In this document: piece after piece, positions 23,298 to 32,367 of the stretch
Numbering within the stretch: the first letter of the stretch is position 1
Layout of the letters: each line of letters opens with the position of its first letter
From: Lactarius indigo
Taxonomy: Eukaryota; Basidiomycota; Agaricomycetes; Russulales; Russulaceae
Direction: 5' to 3'
DNA: 64,000 nucleotides
Assembly: GCA_025766275.1 (NCBI GenBank)
Contig: JAFKAC010000012.1
Span: 806,001-870,000, forward strand
Made by a program: the position numbers and the translations under genes
Notes under the pieces: model-generated
Seen by the model: the letters and a program-made list of their open reading frames with translations, nothing else
Told to the model about the DNA's origin: nothing
The model's database searches: none

Positions 23298-24734
23298 TCA
23301 GGACTCCGGATCTATGAGGTCATAGATGTCAGCATCGAGGTCGTTCTCCGGCCACGGAGAAATGTCGAGTTGGCAATAATGTGTTTTGAGGAAGAGGAAG
23401 GGTCCGCGTTTGCCACACTTGCGACACATTTCGTACTGCGGGCATCGAATCTCGTCATGGTTGGCGTCAGTACGAAAGCACCGCCCACACCATCTTCCCT
23501 GGGTGTGGGCCGCGATTGTCGGTGGCTCGGGGACGGTAAAGGAAGTGGTGGCCTCCGTAGCCACTGCTTGCCGTATGTGTTCGTCTGCCTGGTGAGTTGT
23601 GATTACTTCTTCGACCATACCTGCGCGGCGGAATATGCATCGGTAGGATTGATGCTCCTGGCTTTGGCAATGTCGACAAGCAGGTCGTGGTCTAGTGGGA
23701 CAGTCGCGTACAATGTGGTGGGGGCTGTTGCAGTGGTAACAGCGTCGGCGGTGGGGTTTGTCGGCAAGGCGGGGGAACTCTAATGGTCCTCCGCGTCGTG
23801 GGGAGAATGGAATGGCATAGCGGGAATGGCGAAGTGGGGCTGGTAGGGCTGTCATGCGCGCGTATTCATTACCAATGGTGGCCAGCGCCCCTGCGTACTG
23901 AAGGCGCCTTTTGGTGCTGGCTAACATCAGGTCGACTGTGAGTCGTTCCGCTCGTAGTTTGCGTGCGTTCTCCTCCAGCTTCTCGCACTTCTCGTCGAGT
24001 TCTTTGAGCGCCAAAAGTCCCGTTCTTAGCCTAGTGATCTCGGCCGTAAGACGAGGTGAATTAAGCTCTATGAGGGTCTCGTCCAGAGCACAGGCGCGGA
24101 TGTCATGGGGGTCAAAGAACTGTAGTTGTTCCGCTGTGAAGGGGGGCGCCGAGACGTTCGGCCGAAGTGACGAGAGGTAGACCTCCTCTCCATAGTGCGG
24201 TTGTCCCATGCCCATTGTTCCCACTACCTCGGTGAATCCCTTGCGATAGTAGATATACTTCGCGGGGTTAGATCCACCGTCTGGTAGCGGAATCTGCAAT
24301 GGGTAGTATTTGGGGGTACCAAGGATGTTTGGAAAGAATGGGGCGCCAGGGTCCTCTGTGTCGTTGGGAGGGGAATCGGGTCGGTCGTAGTCAATGGGGG
24401 TATGGACGCGAACCGGGGTAAATGGTTCTAGAGGCGGGGGTGGCGTGGACGATGGGGAAGATGGTGGTGATTGGGGTCGTGGTTCAGGTGGGGGGGTCGA
24501 CTGTTGCTGAGGAGGTGGTGTTGGAGAGTATTGCCCTTCCTCCGGCGTAGATGGGGTAAGCTCCCCAGGTTCTCGCTCGATGGTGATGGTAGTACGTTGG
24601 GGGGATGGTGGTGGTGATAGACGGGGGATGCTGGTGAAATCGATGGCGCCGATTCCTCGTTCGAGGGCGGCTTCGAGCTGGGGGTTATTGAGGATGTTGA
24701 CGAGAGTGGTGTCGGATACTGGGGTGTCGGTCAT
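23298..24734 (-). CDS. Third ORF of the Ty3 element: proline-rich, coiled-coil, zinc-knuckle protein
   Basis: A 478-residue frame starts at an ATG in good context (24734), 42 bp after the pol stop. The frame is open further up to 24872, overlapping pol. Residues about 40-115 are rich in proline, serine and glutamate. A charged helical stretch follows (LRTGLLALKELDEKCEKLEE). The C-terminal third has two perfect CX2CX4HX4C knuckles, CYHCNSPHHIVRDC and CRHCQSQEHQSYRC, and then further CX2C pairs (CGRC, CRKCGK). Zinc knuckles are expected in Gag, yet this element already has one in Gag. The function is unknown; nucleic-acid binding is the obvious inference. It is not an envelope-like protein: no signal peptide or membrane helix is seen. 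Confidence 0.75.
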   Translation of the reverse strand: MTDTPVSDTTLVNILNNPQLEAALERGIGAIDFTSIPRLSPPPSPQRTTITIEREPGELTPSTPEEGQYSPTPPPQQQSTPPPEPRPQSPPSSPSSTPPPPLEPFTPVRVHTPIDYDRPDSPPNDTEDPGAPFFPNILGTPKYYPLQIPLPDGGSNPAKYIYYRKGFTEVVGTMGMGQPHYGEEVYLSSLRPNVSAPPFTAEQLQFFDPHDIRACALDETLIELNSPRLTAEITRLRTGLLALKELDEKCEKLEENARKLRAERLTVDLMLASTKRRLQYAGALATIGNEYARMTALPAPLRHSRYAIPFSPRRGGPLEFPRLADKPHRRRCYHCNSPHHIVRDCPTRPRPACRHCQSQEHQSYRCIFRRAGMVEEVITTHQADEHIRQAVATEATTSFTVPEPPTIAAHTQGRWCGRCFRTDANHDEIRCPQYEMCRKCGKRGPFLFLKTHYCQLDISPWPENDLDADIYDLIDPES

Positions 24735-24775
24735 TGTTGCGTTGGGGAGTATGGGAATACGAAAGAGGGGTGTTC

Positions 24776-27700
24776 TTATATCGTTCGTCCAGCCCCTTTG
24801 GCGGTCGGATATCGTTGGTAGAAGTCTTTGATGACGTCTGTGGCGTGAGTCATGTTTGTTGCAGGTTCCCATGTGTTATCGCTTGGTGGGAATCCCTTCC
24901 ACTTTACTAGGTAGTGGAGTTTGCGCCCTCTTCCTCGTTCCTGGGCGTCTTCGATCTGCTCCACTTCATACTCCTCTTCTCCATCGATAAGGTCCAGTGG
25001 AGGTCGGGTATAGTTTGCGCCGTGCATCTCCGTTTCCTTGTATGGCGTCAGAAGGTTCGCGTGGAACACTGGGTGTATTTTCCATGATGCCGGAAGTTCC
25101 AGTTCGTACGAAACGTCTGATAGAACCTTGACGATTTTAAAAGGTCCGTACCGCTTCGGGGCTAGTTTGCTTGTGGGGTAGAAGGTACGGAGATTGGTCC
25201 CTTCTAGCCATACTTGATCCCCTTGCTGATAAGGTGTGAACCCTGTTCTCCCTCGTTGGGCCATGAGGCGTTGTGCGTGTTTGATGCTGTCTTGTGCATG
25301 TTGCCGGAGTATCTGTAACTCCTCCAGTCTTTGATCCACCGTGGGGTTGTGTGATGGTTTTGGGGTCCATACAGTTCGTGGTTCCCATCCCATGATAAGA
25401 GAAAAGGGGGAGTGCCTGGTGGTGGCGTTTCTCCAAGAATTGTGAGCGAATTGTGCCATCGGTAGAAGTTCCACCCAATTATCCTGTTGCACGTTGCACC
25501 AATGTCGCAAATATTGTTCTAGCCATTGGTTTGTTCGTTCTGATTGACCATCTGTTTGCGGGTGATACGCTGATGATACGTTTTGCTGTATCCCCAAGGT
25601 TTTACACAGCTGTCGCATGAACGTAGACGCGAATCTTGGGTCCCGATCGGATATGATCCTTCGGGGTAGGCCGTAATGGGGATAGACATGTCGGAGATAA
25701 AGCTTTGCCACGCCTTCCGACATTATGGCTTCGTTACACGGTATGAATATTGCCGCTTTCGAGCAATCATGGTCCGTGACGGTGAGGATTGAGTCGAACC
25801 CTTTTGATGTCGGGAGTTTGACTATAAAGTCCATGGCTACCACTTCGAACGGTTCAGCTGACGGTTCGGTAGTGATGGGGAATAAGTGGGGCTTCTGTCG
25901 GTGGTGGTTGATCTTGTTGCTTTGGCACGTTGCGCATCCCTTGACGTAAGCTTCCACATCTTTGCGCATGTTGGGCCACCAGAAATCACGTCGTAATAGC
26001 TCTAGAGTGTTTGCGATTCCCGGGTGTCCCGCGCTTGGAGTATCGTGGAAAAAGGTGATTACCCCCCGTTTAAATTCGTTGTTTCCCACAACAACGAGAG
26101 CGTCGCCCTTCCACCACAGCCCATCGTGTTTCTTTAGGTTGTGGGGTTCTATCCACGGGAGGAGTGCTGCTTCGTCCATGTTTTGTGCGATTTGAGTCCA
26201 TATATCCATGTCATGCATGGACGTTTGGGTGACTTTGAGAAATATGTCGTCTGGGAGTATTGTAACATGATTGTTGTCGCCGGTGCCGTCATCGTAATCA
26301 GATCTTCTCGACAAAGAGTCTGCTTGTGTATTTTTGGTACCAGGAATGTGTTTGAGTATAAAGTTATACTCCGACAGTTCTTGGAACTCCCGCGCTACTC
26401 GTCGACTGATTTTTCTGGGTTCCTTCCAGTATTGTAGGTTGGCGTGGTCTGTATGGATTGTTATCAGATGGGGAGATCCCACGAGATATGTTCGCCAGGT
26501 GCGTAACGCTTTCACGATCACTAGTAGTTCCCTGTCGTAAATGTCGTAGTTACGTTCGGCTTCTGATAGGGATTCGGAATAGAATGCGACCGGGTGCATT
26601 TTGTTGTCTTCTCCCTTCTGATTTAGGACAGCCCCTAGGGCGTAACTTGAAGCGTCGACTTCAATTTCGAAGGGTTGATCTAGTTTCGGGAATAGTAGGA
26701 CCGGTTCTGAACAGATCCGCTCTTTGATGGTGTCGAAGGCCTTTTGTTTGGCTTCCGTCCATTCCCAGGGAGCATCTTTCTTCGTAAGGTCGTGGAGGGG
26801 CCTCGCGGTCGTAGAGAACCCCCGTATAAATCGCCGGTAGAAATTGCAGAATCCCAAGAAGGCCCGTACTTCTTTGAGTGATGTTGGCGTCTTCCATTCT
26901 CGGACTCCTTGCACTTTGACTGGGTCCATTCGCAGTTGTCCGTGCCCAATGATTAGTCCTAGGTATTCCACCTCGTAGACTTCAAACACGCATTTTTCCG
27001 GTTTGATGTATAGGTCGTGTTTGTCGCAAAGATCGAGGACTTGGTGTAGTACCATTCTGTGGTGGGTGTGGTCGTCCGCGGTCGTGATTAAGATGTCGTC
27101 CATGTAGACGATTACTTCTCCTGTCAGCACTAACTCCCGGAAGATAGTGTCCATCATGGTTTGGAAGGTGCTAGGGGAGTTAGTGAGGCCAAAGAACATG
27201 ACTTGTGGTTCGAATAACCCCTGATTTGTCTTGAACGCCGCCTTCCATTCGTCCCCTTGTTTGATTCGAACATTGTTGTATCCCCATCGGATATCAAGCT
27301 TCGAGTAAAGCCTTGCTTCTCGGATCTTGTCGATAAGTTCGGGGATTAGGGGGAGTGGATAGTGGTTCTTTATGGTTAGTTCATTGAGGCGGTGATAGTC
27401 CTGTACCGGGCGTAGTTTCCCGTCCTTCTTTTTGATGAAAAAGAAGGGAGATGCGTAAGGGGATTTGGATGGTTGGATATACTTCTTTTCCAGGTGTTCG
27501 GTTACGAATTCTGTTAGTTTTTCGTTTTCCGGGATTGTGAGTGGGTATATCTTGCAGTCCATTGTTTCAGGGGCAGTTGGGACTAGATCGATGGCGTGAT
27601 CCCACGGGCGTGAAGGGGGAAAGCGCTGGGACGCTTCCTCACTGAAAACTTTCTGATGCCTCCGGTATTCTTCCGGGACCATTTCTTCGAAGGTTTTCTG

Positions 27701-28309
27701 GGGTCTTTTGGCTGCTTCTTGCTGCGCTAATTCTGATGCTGTTGTCGTTTTTCGTAATCGGATACAAGGTTCGTCTTCCTCTTGTAACTGTTCCCAGGCT
27801 GATTCATCCAGTTGATACGTCTCCAATGCCTTGATAGTTGCTTCGAGAGGCATGGCTTCGTCGGACAAATGCAGACTGGTGATGACCACTGGTTGGAATT
27901 CTTCATCGAGTGTAGCGTCTCGCCAGTGGAACTTAGGTTCGAAAGCCGTAAACCAGGGGTATCCCAGTATGACTTCGTCGTTTCCTAAGTCTGTGATAAG
28001 AAATCGAAGGTTTTGGGTCTTCCCTCCGGTTTTGACGGTAAGGTCGGTAAAAGATGTGATTTCTCCTCCTTGGTTGTGGGTTCCGTCTACGTTCCATATT
28101 TTGATGGAGCGTTCGGTAGGTAGCCAGGCTATTTTGAGTCGCTTTAGGAGGTTTGCGCTTATGAAGTTGTCTGTTGCGCCTGAGTCTACCAAAACGTTTT
28201 GTTCGGCCGTCGCGTGAGCAGATTTGAAAAGCACTGGAATTCGCATAGATCGGAATCTGCTATTGTACACGCTAAGTTTTAATGCTCTAGCCCAGGCCGC
28301 CGGGTTCAA
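24776..28309 (-). CDS. pol: Ty3 Pol: protease, reverse transcriptase, RNase H, integrase, chromodomain
   Basis: One uninterrupted frame of about 1177 codons. In order: aspartic protease with DSGATDNF near residue 42; reverse transcriptase with YMDD near 402; RNase H with EVDASS near 550 and HTDH near 620; integrase zinc finger (H...H, then CATC) at about 755-798; the DDE core with D in AMDF near 827, D in SDRD near 889 and E in QSERT near 924; and a C-terminal chromodomain (LVKWKGFPPSDNTWEP) near 1130. The chromodomain places it among chromoviruses. The frame opens after the gag stop, in another phase, and has no ATG until the Met of MRIPVLF, just before the protease; the codon at 28309 itself is TTG. 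No internal stop is present. Confidence 0.93.
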   Translation of the reverse strand: MNPAAWARALKLSVYNSRFRSMRIPVLFKSAHATAEQNVLVDSGATDNFISANLLKRLKIAWLPTERSIKIWNVDGTHNQGGEITSFTDLTVKTGGKTQNLRFLITDLGNDEVILGYPWFTAFEPKFHWRDATLDEEFQPVVITSLHLSDEAMPLEATIKALETYQLDESAWEQLQEEDEPCIRLRKTTTASELAQQEAAKRPQKTFEEMVPEEYRRHQKVFSEEASQRFPPSRPWDHAIDLVPTAPETMDCKIYPLTIPENEKLTEFVTEHLEKKYIQPSKSPYASPFFFIKKKDGKLRPVQDYHRLNELTIKNHYPLPLIPELIDKIREARLYSKLDIRWGYNNVRIKQGDEWKAAFKTNQGLFEPQVMFFGLTNSPSTFQTMMDTIFRELVLTGEVIVYMDDILITTADDHTHHRMVLHQVLDLCDKHDLYIKPEKCVFEVYEVEYLGLIIGHGQLRMDPVKVQGVREWKTPTSLKEVRAFLGFCNFYRRFIRGFSTTARPLHDLTKKDAPWEWTEAKQKAFDTIKERICSEPVLLFPKLDQPFEIEVDASSYALGAVLNQKGEDNKMHPVAFYSESLSEAERNYDIYDRELLVIVKALRTWRTYLVGSPHLITIHTDHANLQYWKEPRKISRRVAREFQELSEYNFILKHIPGTKNTQADSLSRRSDYDDGTGDNNHVTILPDDIFLKVTQTSMHDMDIWTQIAQNMDEAALLPWIEPHNLKKHDGLWWKGDALVVVGNNEFKRGVITFFHDTPSAGHPGIANTLELLRRDFWWPNMRKDVEAYVKGCATCQSNKINHHRQKPHLFPITTEPSAEPFEVVAMDFIVKLPTSKGFDSILTVTDHDCSKAAIFIPCNEAIMSEGVAKLYLRHVYPHYGLPRRIISDRDPRFASTFMRQLCKTLGIQQNVSSAYHPQTDGQSERTNQWLEQYLRHWCNVQQDNWVELLPMAQFAHNSWRNATTRHSPFSLIMGWEPRTVWTPKPSHNPTVDQRLEELQILRQHAQDSIKHAQRLMAQRGRTGFTPYQQGDQVWLEGTNLRTFYPTSKLAPKRYGPFKIVKVLSDVSYELELPASWKIHPVFHANLLTPYKETEMHGANYTRPPLDLIDGEEEYEVEQIEDAQERGRGRKLHYLVKWKGFPPSDNTWEPATNMTHATDVIKDFYQRYPTAKGAGRTI

Positions 28310-28359
28310 GCGTTCAGAAAATCCTTCTTTTGTCCGAAGAGTTTATCCACCATTAGTTC

Positions 28360-29970
28360 TCATACTTCAGGGGTTTGGGCGAACAAGGCCGCTACTTGGG
28401 CGTCAGCTTGTTCTTCGTTGGAAAGGGGGCGTGACGCGGTCATTGAGATAGTGGCGGTGGTTGGAGTGGGGTCGGTCGTGTTTGCGGCTTTGACGGTAGT
28501 GGTTGTCTTTTGAGGACAGAATCTGGAGATGTGTCCTTGTCCTCGGCATCGGAAGCATCTTCCTTCTTTCTGAAGTAACTTCTTTTCGTCTTCCGTCATT
28601 GCTGCTCTGGCACGGGTTCGGCTGACGTCCATTGCGTTTGGGTCCTTGGTTTTGTTGAGAGCGTTCAACCATTGGTCGCGGGATGCTCCTCCCTTTTTGT
28701 CTGTTCTTCCTTTGGTGAGTCTGTCTTTGAGGAGGAGGTATTCCGCTTGTTGGAGCGTAACCGCCGTTTTCCAATCGTCCCAGTCTACGGGGTGGTGGAA
28801 CTTTATCGCGTTTATGACTAGTGCATTTGGGAGGCCTTTCTGGAAAATCTCTAGGGTAGTGGCCTCGTCTTTGTTGTATCCTGCCTTGTTGGCCAAGTTA
28901 GAAAACTTGGCTATATATGTGTCGATATCTTCTTTGTCCATTCGTAGATTTTGAATGGCGTGGCGGGCTTTTTGTTGTTGGGTAGTATCTGTGTACGCCT
29001 GGATAAACCTTGTTTCGATAGTGTTCCATAGGTTTTCGGCGTTCATGGCTACTCCTCCCGCCAATTGGTCAGCTAGCCATTGTATTTGTTCTTCAACCCA
29101 GTCGTCTACTAATGGCCCTCGGATATACGAAAGAAGGGTCATAGCGCGTGAATAAGGGAGGGTTAACTGTTGGACGTTTGGGTTCATTCCACGGTAGAGC
29201 GCGAAGGCGTTTAGGAAAGCTCTGCTGGCTTCTCGATCCCCGGTGAATTCTGGCGGGGGGTTTCCTCCGAGTCGTCCGTTTGGTGGGGGAAGTCCTCCAG
29301 CGGCGGGGCCTGCTGCTGCTCCGCCGCCTCCACCTCCAGGCGCGCCGCCTCCGCCTCCAGGCGCACCGCCTCCACCCCCAGGCGCACCGCCTCCACCTCC
29401 AGGCGCACCGCCTCCATGATGGCTTCCTGCGCCTCCCGCAGTGCCTCCTCCGCTTGTCGACATACTTCCTCCCACAGGATATCCTCCACTACTTGCAGGA
29501 TTCGTTGTCGAGGACCCTGCGGCTGGTTGCGAGGAGGTGAGGGTGGTGGAGAGTTGGGTGGTGGACATATTGGCATATGATGCGAAGTCCACAGGTCGTT
29601 GGATGGTGGGCGTGAGTGTTGGGTTGTCTAAGTCGGGTTCGGAAGATGGTTCTTCGATATCGGAATCAGCCTCGATGGCGCTAATTTGTCCTTTTCCTGG
29701 TCCTAGGCCTAAGTGTGCGGGGACGGGTTTATAGGAATACCAGGAGTGCTTTGAATCGGAGTAGGCAACGTAGGCCCAAATGTGTTGGTCTTCAATATAC
29801 TCGATTGGTTCGTATGTAAGTTTATCGGGGTCGTAGACGTAGTACCCTTCGTCATGTGGAGTGTTCCTCCAAAGAGCAGTCCCTTTGATAGAAGGTCTTA
29901 GGTCGTCGTAGGGATGTCGCTCCAGGTACTCTTTGACGAACTGTGTTCGGCTTCGGCTGGTGAGAGCCAC
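28360..29970 (-). CDS. gag: Ty3 Gag with glycine-rich block and zinc knuckle
   Basis: About 536 codons. The N-terminal third is acidic and serine-rich. A glycine block of GGAPGGG repeats sits around residues 180-220 (29310-29430). A retrotransposon Gag fold follows, with motifs such as FLNAFALYRGMNPNVQ, LWNTIETRFIQAYTD and MDKEDIDTYIAKFSNLA. The knuckle CFRCRGQGHISRFC is near the end. The first codon of the frame is GTG at 29970, in a context (CCACAGTGGCT) that would be an ideal start if it were ATG. The next in-frame ATG lies far inside. The start codon may have been lost by a point change. Confidence 0.88.
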   Translation of the reverse strand: MALTSRSRTQFVKEYLERHPYDDLRPSIKGTALWRNTPHDEGYYVYDPDKLTYEPIEYIEDQHIWAYVAYSDSKHSWYSYKPVPAHLGLGPGKGQISAIEADSDIEEPSSEPDLDNPTLTPTIQRPVDFASYANMSTTQLSTTLTSSQPAAGSSTTNPASSGGYPVGGSMSTSGGGTAGGAGSHHGGGAPGGGGGAPGGGGGAPGGGGGAPGGGGGGAAAGPAAGGLPPPNGRLGGNPPPEFTGDREASRAFLNAFALYRGMNPNVQQLTLPYSRAMTLLSYIRGPLVDDWVEEQIQWLADQLAGGVAMNAENLWNTIETRFIQAYTDTTQQQKARHAIQNLRMDKEDIDTYIAKFSNLANKAGYNKDEATTLEIFQKGLPNALVINAIKFHHPVDWDDWKTAVTLQQAEYLLLKDRLTKGRTDKKGGASRDQWLNALNKTKDPNAMDVSRTRARAAMTEDEKKLLQKEGRCFRCRGQGHISRFCPQKTTTTVKAANTTDPTPTTATISMTASRPLSNEEQADAQVAALFAQTPEV

Positions 29971-29988
29971 TGTGGAGACTAGACTTAA

Positions 29989-31352
29989 TGTAACGCCACT
30001 ACAGGGGCGTTGAGTACGACCTGTACTAAGTCAGTCAATCGTCCGGTAGTCAAAGCTCGAAGGCTCGACTTCAGTAGAGATGATGCACAAGAGTCACAAG
30101 GACGTGAGTCACTTGGACTGTAGAGGAAGGCTAAGACTCGAAGGCCTAGCGAAGACGAGGGTCGGAGAGACTTTGCGTAGACGAGTGTAGTATTACACAA
30201 GAAGTCTAGTCTACCGTACAAGCTAGGTATAGTGATTTGCCGGCCCAGCCTGGAAGCCGGAAGCCAGCCCAAGCCAGCCGCTGGAAGCCAGGCCGAGCTG
30301 GAGCCGTAAGTCAGGCTTTTGCGGCCTGTGGCTCAGGCTTGAAATTCTCTGGGCCGGGGGATACGGCCTGCATCTCGGCTTCAAAATTGCAGGCTACAGG
30401 CCGAAAAAAAATAAAATCAAACGACTGCCAGTCACAGTACATGTTGCCAACCTCCTCACAGTATGTACGCCCCCATCCTCTGTATGCTGCCCCTCTCTGA
30501 TTCACCATCTAGTCGTCAAGTTCTCCTAACTTTTGAGCTCTGTGTCAGTGTGGCTCATTATTTTAATTCTCCAGATTTCTGCACTTGTGTGCGGCACTAT
30601 TGGCTCGAATCAAACGTGTTCCCGACTCATGCGACTAGTTATATGAAGTTTCGTGTCACGCACAAACGTGCATGACCATTTCGACCACCTTCAACCACCC
30701 AACCTCGTTTCTGTTCCCGACCCCACCGCATGTCCACGCACGTTTAGCCCTTCAAGAGCAACATGTCCCTAACTATTGCAAACCAATATACAACGGCGCA
30801 CGTCCCGCGGACGCGTGCGCAACACCTTGCGATGTATCGCATGCCCCAAGACCTGCACATGTCTTGGGTCTTTGTTCCTCTCAAAAATTCCCAAAGCCAC
30901 GGCCCAAAAGCCGGGCCAGCCCAAGCCATGGGTGGCGGCTCAGGCCTCACATTTTCCAGGCCTAAGCCTCTCAAAGCTGGGCCTAAGCCGCAGCTTTCAG
31001 GCCAAGCCGGGCCGGCAAATCACTAGCTAGGTATGACTAGGGTTAAATAGAGACCATACTGTATGGCCGTTACAAACAGATGGCGCCATCGCCGAACTGA
31101 GGATAAAGGAGTGGACGTAACGGGAACAATGTAAGGATATATCAAGAATAAAGGAGAATCACGCGGGGTTGCGCGTGAGAGGGAACAAGTCGGAAACTGG
31201 CACATGTCGAGCTTTATCAGAAGAGAACGTCGATAAGCAAGGCGCATGATAGGAACCGGGTAATCGTAAAGTCCGCGTAGTCGTACAGGGCTCGTATAGT
31301 GTGGGAAGGGAACAATGATAAGGGAAGAAACGAGTCCAAGAAAATCGTAACA
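29989..31352 (-). repeat. 5' LTR of the Ty3 element, split by a nested element
   Basis: LTR sequence occupies 29989-30229 and 31034-31352, with the 8-bp duplication of the nested element counted once. Together they make the same 560 bp as the other LTR. The insertion would be expected to weaken the promoter of this copy. Confidence 0.92.
30230..31025. mobile_element. Nested 796-bp hAT-like non-autonomous element
   Basis: The left end TAGTGATTTGCCGGCCC and the right end are inverted repeats of about 17-20 bp. An 8-bp duplication GCTAGGTA flanks it (30222-30229, 31026-31033). An 8-bp duplication with such ends is typical of hAT elements. Subterminal regions are full of short GGCC/AGCC repeats (30240-30400, 30895-31015), which in hAT elements often bind transposase. 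No transposase frame is present. It inserted after the retrotransposon. Confidence 0.88.
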
Positions 31353-32367
31353 CTTTGTCGTCTAGGAATATCACTGAGGTTAAGCATGGTGTCAGGGAGC
31401 AACTAGATACGCTCTGCATACCATTGGTAACTACTTCACGAATGGTGTGGGTGATCTTCAGGGCTTCTGCAAGAGCCATCCGAGCCTCTTCTTGCGTTAG
31501 CCTGTCTAATTGTTTCAGCGCGTCCTCAATATCAAACCTTCCTGCCGATTTCTTCAGGAGCCTTTCTGGGTGTAGTTTAATGGAGACATTGAAATATAGT
31601 GAGAGAGAAACGCACTCCCTCGACCCTGCTTTATTTCCTTTGTCGCGATTTCAAAGATTGTCAGCACTTCCACCATTATCTTTGTAATTATGTCCATCAT
31701 TGCTGCGGTCGGTGTGACTTCGGTATAAGCCTCGAGCCGCTTGAAAAAGAACTCCATCCACTCAAAAAGTTCCTCCACCACGTCTTGGCTTGCAGAAACA
31801 TCCTTGCCCACCTACAAGACCTTCAATTTCAAAATGTACGAGAAAGAATAATCAAGATATCAAGTGAGGTGCTTACCAGAAGGAATACACCAATGCCTGC
31901 AAAGACCACTTTTGCGGGAGAAAATACCTGCAAATTATATATCAGAGGGAAGCTTCAAGGCGTAATTAGTTTAGGTATCGACACATACCAGGCCTACACC
32001 TTCTCCTAGAGTGGCAAAAAAACACATAGAGGACGCTCACGGTTGGACTCAACCACTTTGTTAACCTCTTGTCGTGGCTCCGAACTTGGTTGAACTCCCG
32101 AACCATCTCTTGAAGCACGGCCAATATGGCGATCAGAGAGTCGCATGATTGCAACTGGGAGGCAAGCGGATGTGCGGTAAGATCTTTCTTTGTCTGCTTC
32201 TCGTACGATTTCAAGGCAGCATTCAAAATATATTGGAAGTGTGAGGAAGCCACTGCTGTGGAAAGAGTCTCAGACGTGTCAAGAGGGATTGATTTCCGAG
32301 CTATGGATGCAAACAAGCCCACGTGAGCAACTGCAATTGTCACCCGCATGTACGTAAGCAAAATCAC

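Larger units (their letters stand above)
22704..31352 (-). mobile_element. Full-length Ty3/gypsy chromovirus with 5-bp target duplication
   Basis: Two 560-bp LTRs (the second interrupted by a nested element) bound a minus-strand gag, pol and a third ORF. The LTRs begin TG and end CA. The target duplication is CTTTG at 22699-22703 and 31353-31357. A G-run (ACGGGGGGTAA on the minus strand, about 23264-23275) just inside the 3' LTR fits a polypurine tract. I could not assign a tRNA primer site with confidence. By eye the LTRs differ at four positions in 560, all transitions, so the insertion is recent. It lies inside exon 5 of NLR-X. Confidence 0.93.
21913..32367 (-). pseudogene. NLR-X: Goodbye-NACHT gene split by a Ty3 element and truncated
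   Basis: The 5' part lies at 31358-32367 and the 3' part at 21913-22703. The Goodbye exon (AALKSYEKQTKKDL, LTKWLSPTVSVLY) carries an extra T in a T run near 32010, which shifts the frame before the GEGVGL block. Later exons (EVTPTAAMMDIITKIMVEV, LTQEEARMALAEALKITH) remain readable. The retrotransposon sits in exon 5, between the KVSARESKSVIQQTASS part and the linker. The NACHT reads FIIMDALDECP and then ends; there is no winged-helix or ankyrin part. The linker has no clear VGDKVDD heptads. Its intron 2 donor is GT, unlike the intact copies. It is more diverged than NLR1-5 and was probably dead or decaying before the insertion. Confidence 0.85.

Noticed and set aside
29280..29540. Plus-strand repeat protein with many HRLHLQA-like units
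   Set aside because: It is the complement of the glycine-rich block of gag.
29985..30272. A 95-codon minus frame ending in NAPVVALH, repeated at 22619-23116
   Set aside because: It lies in the LTRs and is repeated only because the LTRs are. It has no protein features.
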